DNA of 7,011 nucleotides, from the NCBI GenBank assembly GCA_938039765.1, contig CALHTV010000043.1, positions 1-7,011 on the forward strand. Reading direction: 5' to 3'. The notes beneath the pieces were generated by a model. It had not been told where the DNA came from, made no database searches, and worked only from the letters and a program-made list of their open reading frames with translations. Each line of letters starts with the position of its first letter. Within the stretch, counting starts at the first letter, position 1. Source of the DNA: an uncultured Dictyoglomus sp. Lineage in GTDB: Bacteria > Dictyoglomota > Dictyoglomia > Dictyoglomales > Dictyoglomaceae. Positions 6,537 through 7,011 of this stretch are shown here, piece after piece. The translations under genes were made by a program, and so were the position numbers.

Positions 6537-7011
6537 ATGAGTGAAGTCTTATTAATTGTAATCTCTTATCTTTTGGGATCCATTCCGAGCGCTCTAATTG
6601 TAGGGAAACTTTGGAAAGGAATAGATGTTAGAAAACATGGAAGCGGAAATTTGGGAGCTACAAACGTATTAAGAGTCTTGGGTTGGGGGCCAGCTATTTT
6701 AGTTGCTATAATGGATGTAGGTAAAGGAATTTTGGCAGTACACATTGCAAAAACTTTCCTTAATGACAATTACATTTTTATTCTACTCTGTATTGTAGCA
6801 GCAGTCGTAGGTCATTCATTCCCTATTTTTGCTGATTTCAGAGGAGGAAGAAGTGTTGGGGTTTCTTTTGGTATACTCTTTTATCTTTTCCCTAGAGCTT
6901 CTCTTCTTATATTTCCAATTGGGGTTTTTATTGCAGGTTTAACCAAATACAAATCAGTGGCGTCTATTTCTTGTGCAATACTTTATCCTATATTTTTATA
7001 TTTTATTGAAG
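6537..7011 (+). CDS. plsY: Acyl-phosphate:glycerol-3-phosphate acyltransferase PlsY, 3'-truncated
   Basis: PlsY is an integral membrane enzyme that transfers an acyl group from acyl-phosphate (made by PlsX) to glycerol-3-phosphate, producing lysophosphatidic acid, the substrate of PlsC. The 158 codons present show motif 1, SYLLGSIPSA (10-19), then GSGNLGATNVLRVLG (35-49), DVGKG (60-64), and the third motif GHSFPIFADFRGGRSVG (92-108). Membrane segments run at about 3-23, 50-70, 79-98, 109-130 and 140 onwards. The family is about 190-200 residues, so roughly 35-40 are lost beyond the window. ATG 6537 is 3 bases after the der stop, with AGAGGGAG (6523-6530) 6 bases ahead. The third motif differs from the common FKGGK(A/G)VAT form by having Arg-Ser where Lys-Ala/Gly is usual. 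der followed by plsY is a common order in Firmicutes and relatives. Confidence 0.96.
   Translation, partial: MSEVLLIVISYLLGSIPSALIVGKLWKGIDVRKHGSGNLGATNVLRVLGWGPAILVAIMDVGKGILAVHIAKTFLNDNYIFILLCIVAAVVGHSFPIFADFRGGRSVGVSFGILFYLFPRASLLIFPIGVFIAGLTKYKSVASISCAILYPIFLYFIE

Noticed and set aside
1..7011. CRISPR array, phage defence cassette, insertion sequence, riboswitch or tRNA
   Set aside because: No regularly spaced repeats, transposase or terminal inverted repeats, cloverleaf or leader region were seen; the window is almost continuously coding for known housekeeping and transport families.

Overview
This is a 7 kb, AT-rich (about one third G+C by eye), fully coding stretch of a bacterial chromosome. 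Eight genes lie on the + strand with overlaps or gaps of a few bases, so it looks like one operon or two fused ones. No stretch longer than about 30 bases is non-coding. I see no mobile element, CRISPR array, tRNA, rRNA, promoter or terminator. AGA-rich, A/T-ending codons and a Thermotoga-like Der protein suggest an AT-rich thermophile. Dictyoglomus is my best guess, with Thermotogales or a thermophilic Firmicute as alternatives. This placement is inference, not proof.

Positions 3-3113 hold the back half of an ABC importer of the BMP/PnrA (YufO-YufP-YufQ, also NupOPQ) type: a double-ATPase subunit cut by the window start, then two different BPD_transp_2 permeases. The lipoprotein that binds the substrate, probably a purine nucleoside, would be expected just upstream.

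Positions about 3115-4381 hold two tandem, diverged PlsC-type 1-acyl-glycerol-3-phosphate acyltransferases. Positions 4378-5229 encode IspH, the last enzyme of the MEP isoprenoid pathway. Next comes the double GTPase Der (EngA), a 50S ribosome assembly factor, and then the first 158 codons of PlsY, the membrane acyl-phosphate:glycerol-3-phosphate acyltransferase, cut by the window end. PlsY and PlsC catalyse consecutive acylations leading to phosphatidic acid, and IspH supplies isoprenoid precursors. This part is therefore an envelope-lipid cluster with a ribosome-assembly GTPase inside it.

The gene content is ordinary housekeeping and I found no convincing new system. The real oddities concern translation starts. 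The first plsC has a strong Shine-Dalgarno placed for an ACG codon instead of ATG/GTG/TTG. der has no ATG, GTG or TTG at all between its upstream in-frame stop and a point inside its first Walker A motif. A -1 slippery-type heptamer (A AAT TTG) two codons before the ispH stop would join ispH to the der frame exactly. Either non-canonical initiation, frameshifting or base errors must explain this.
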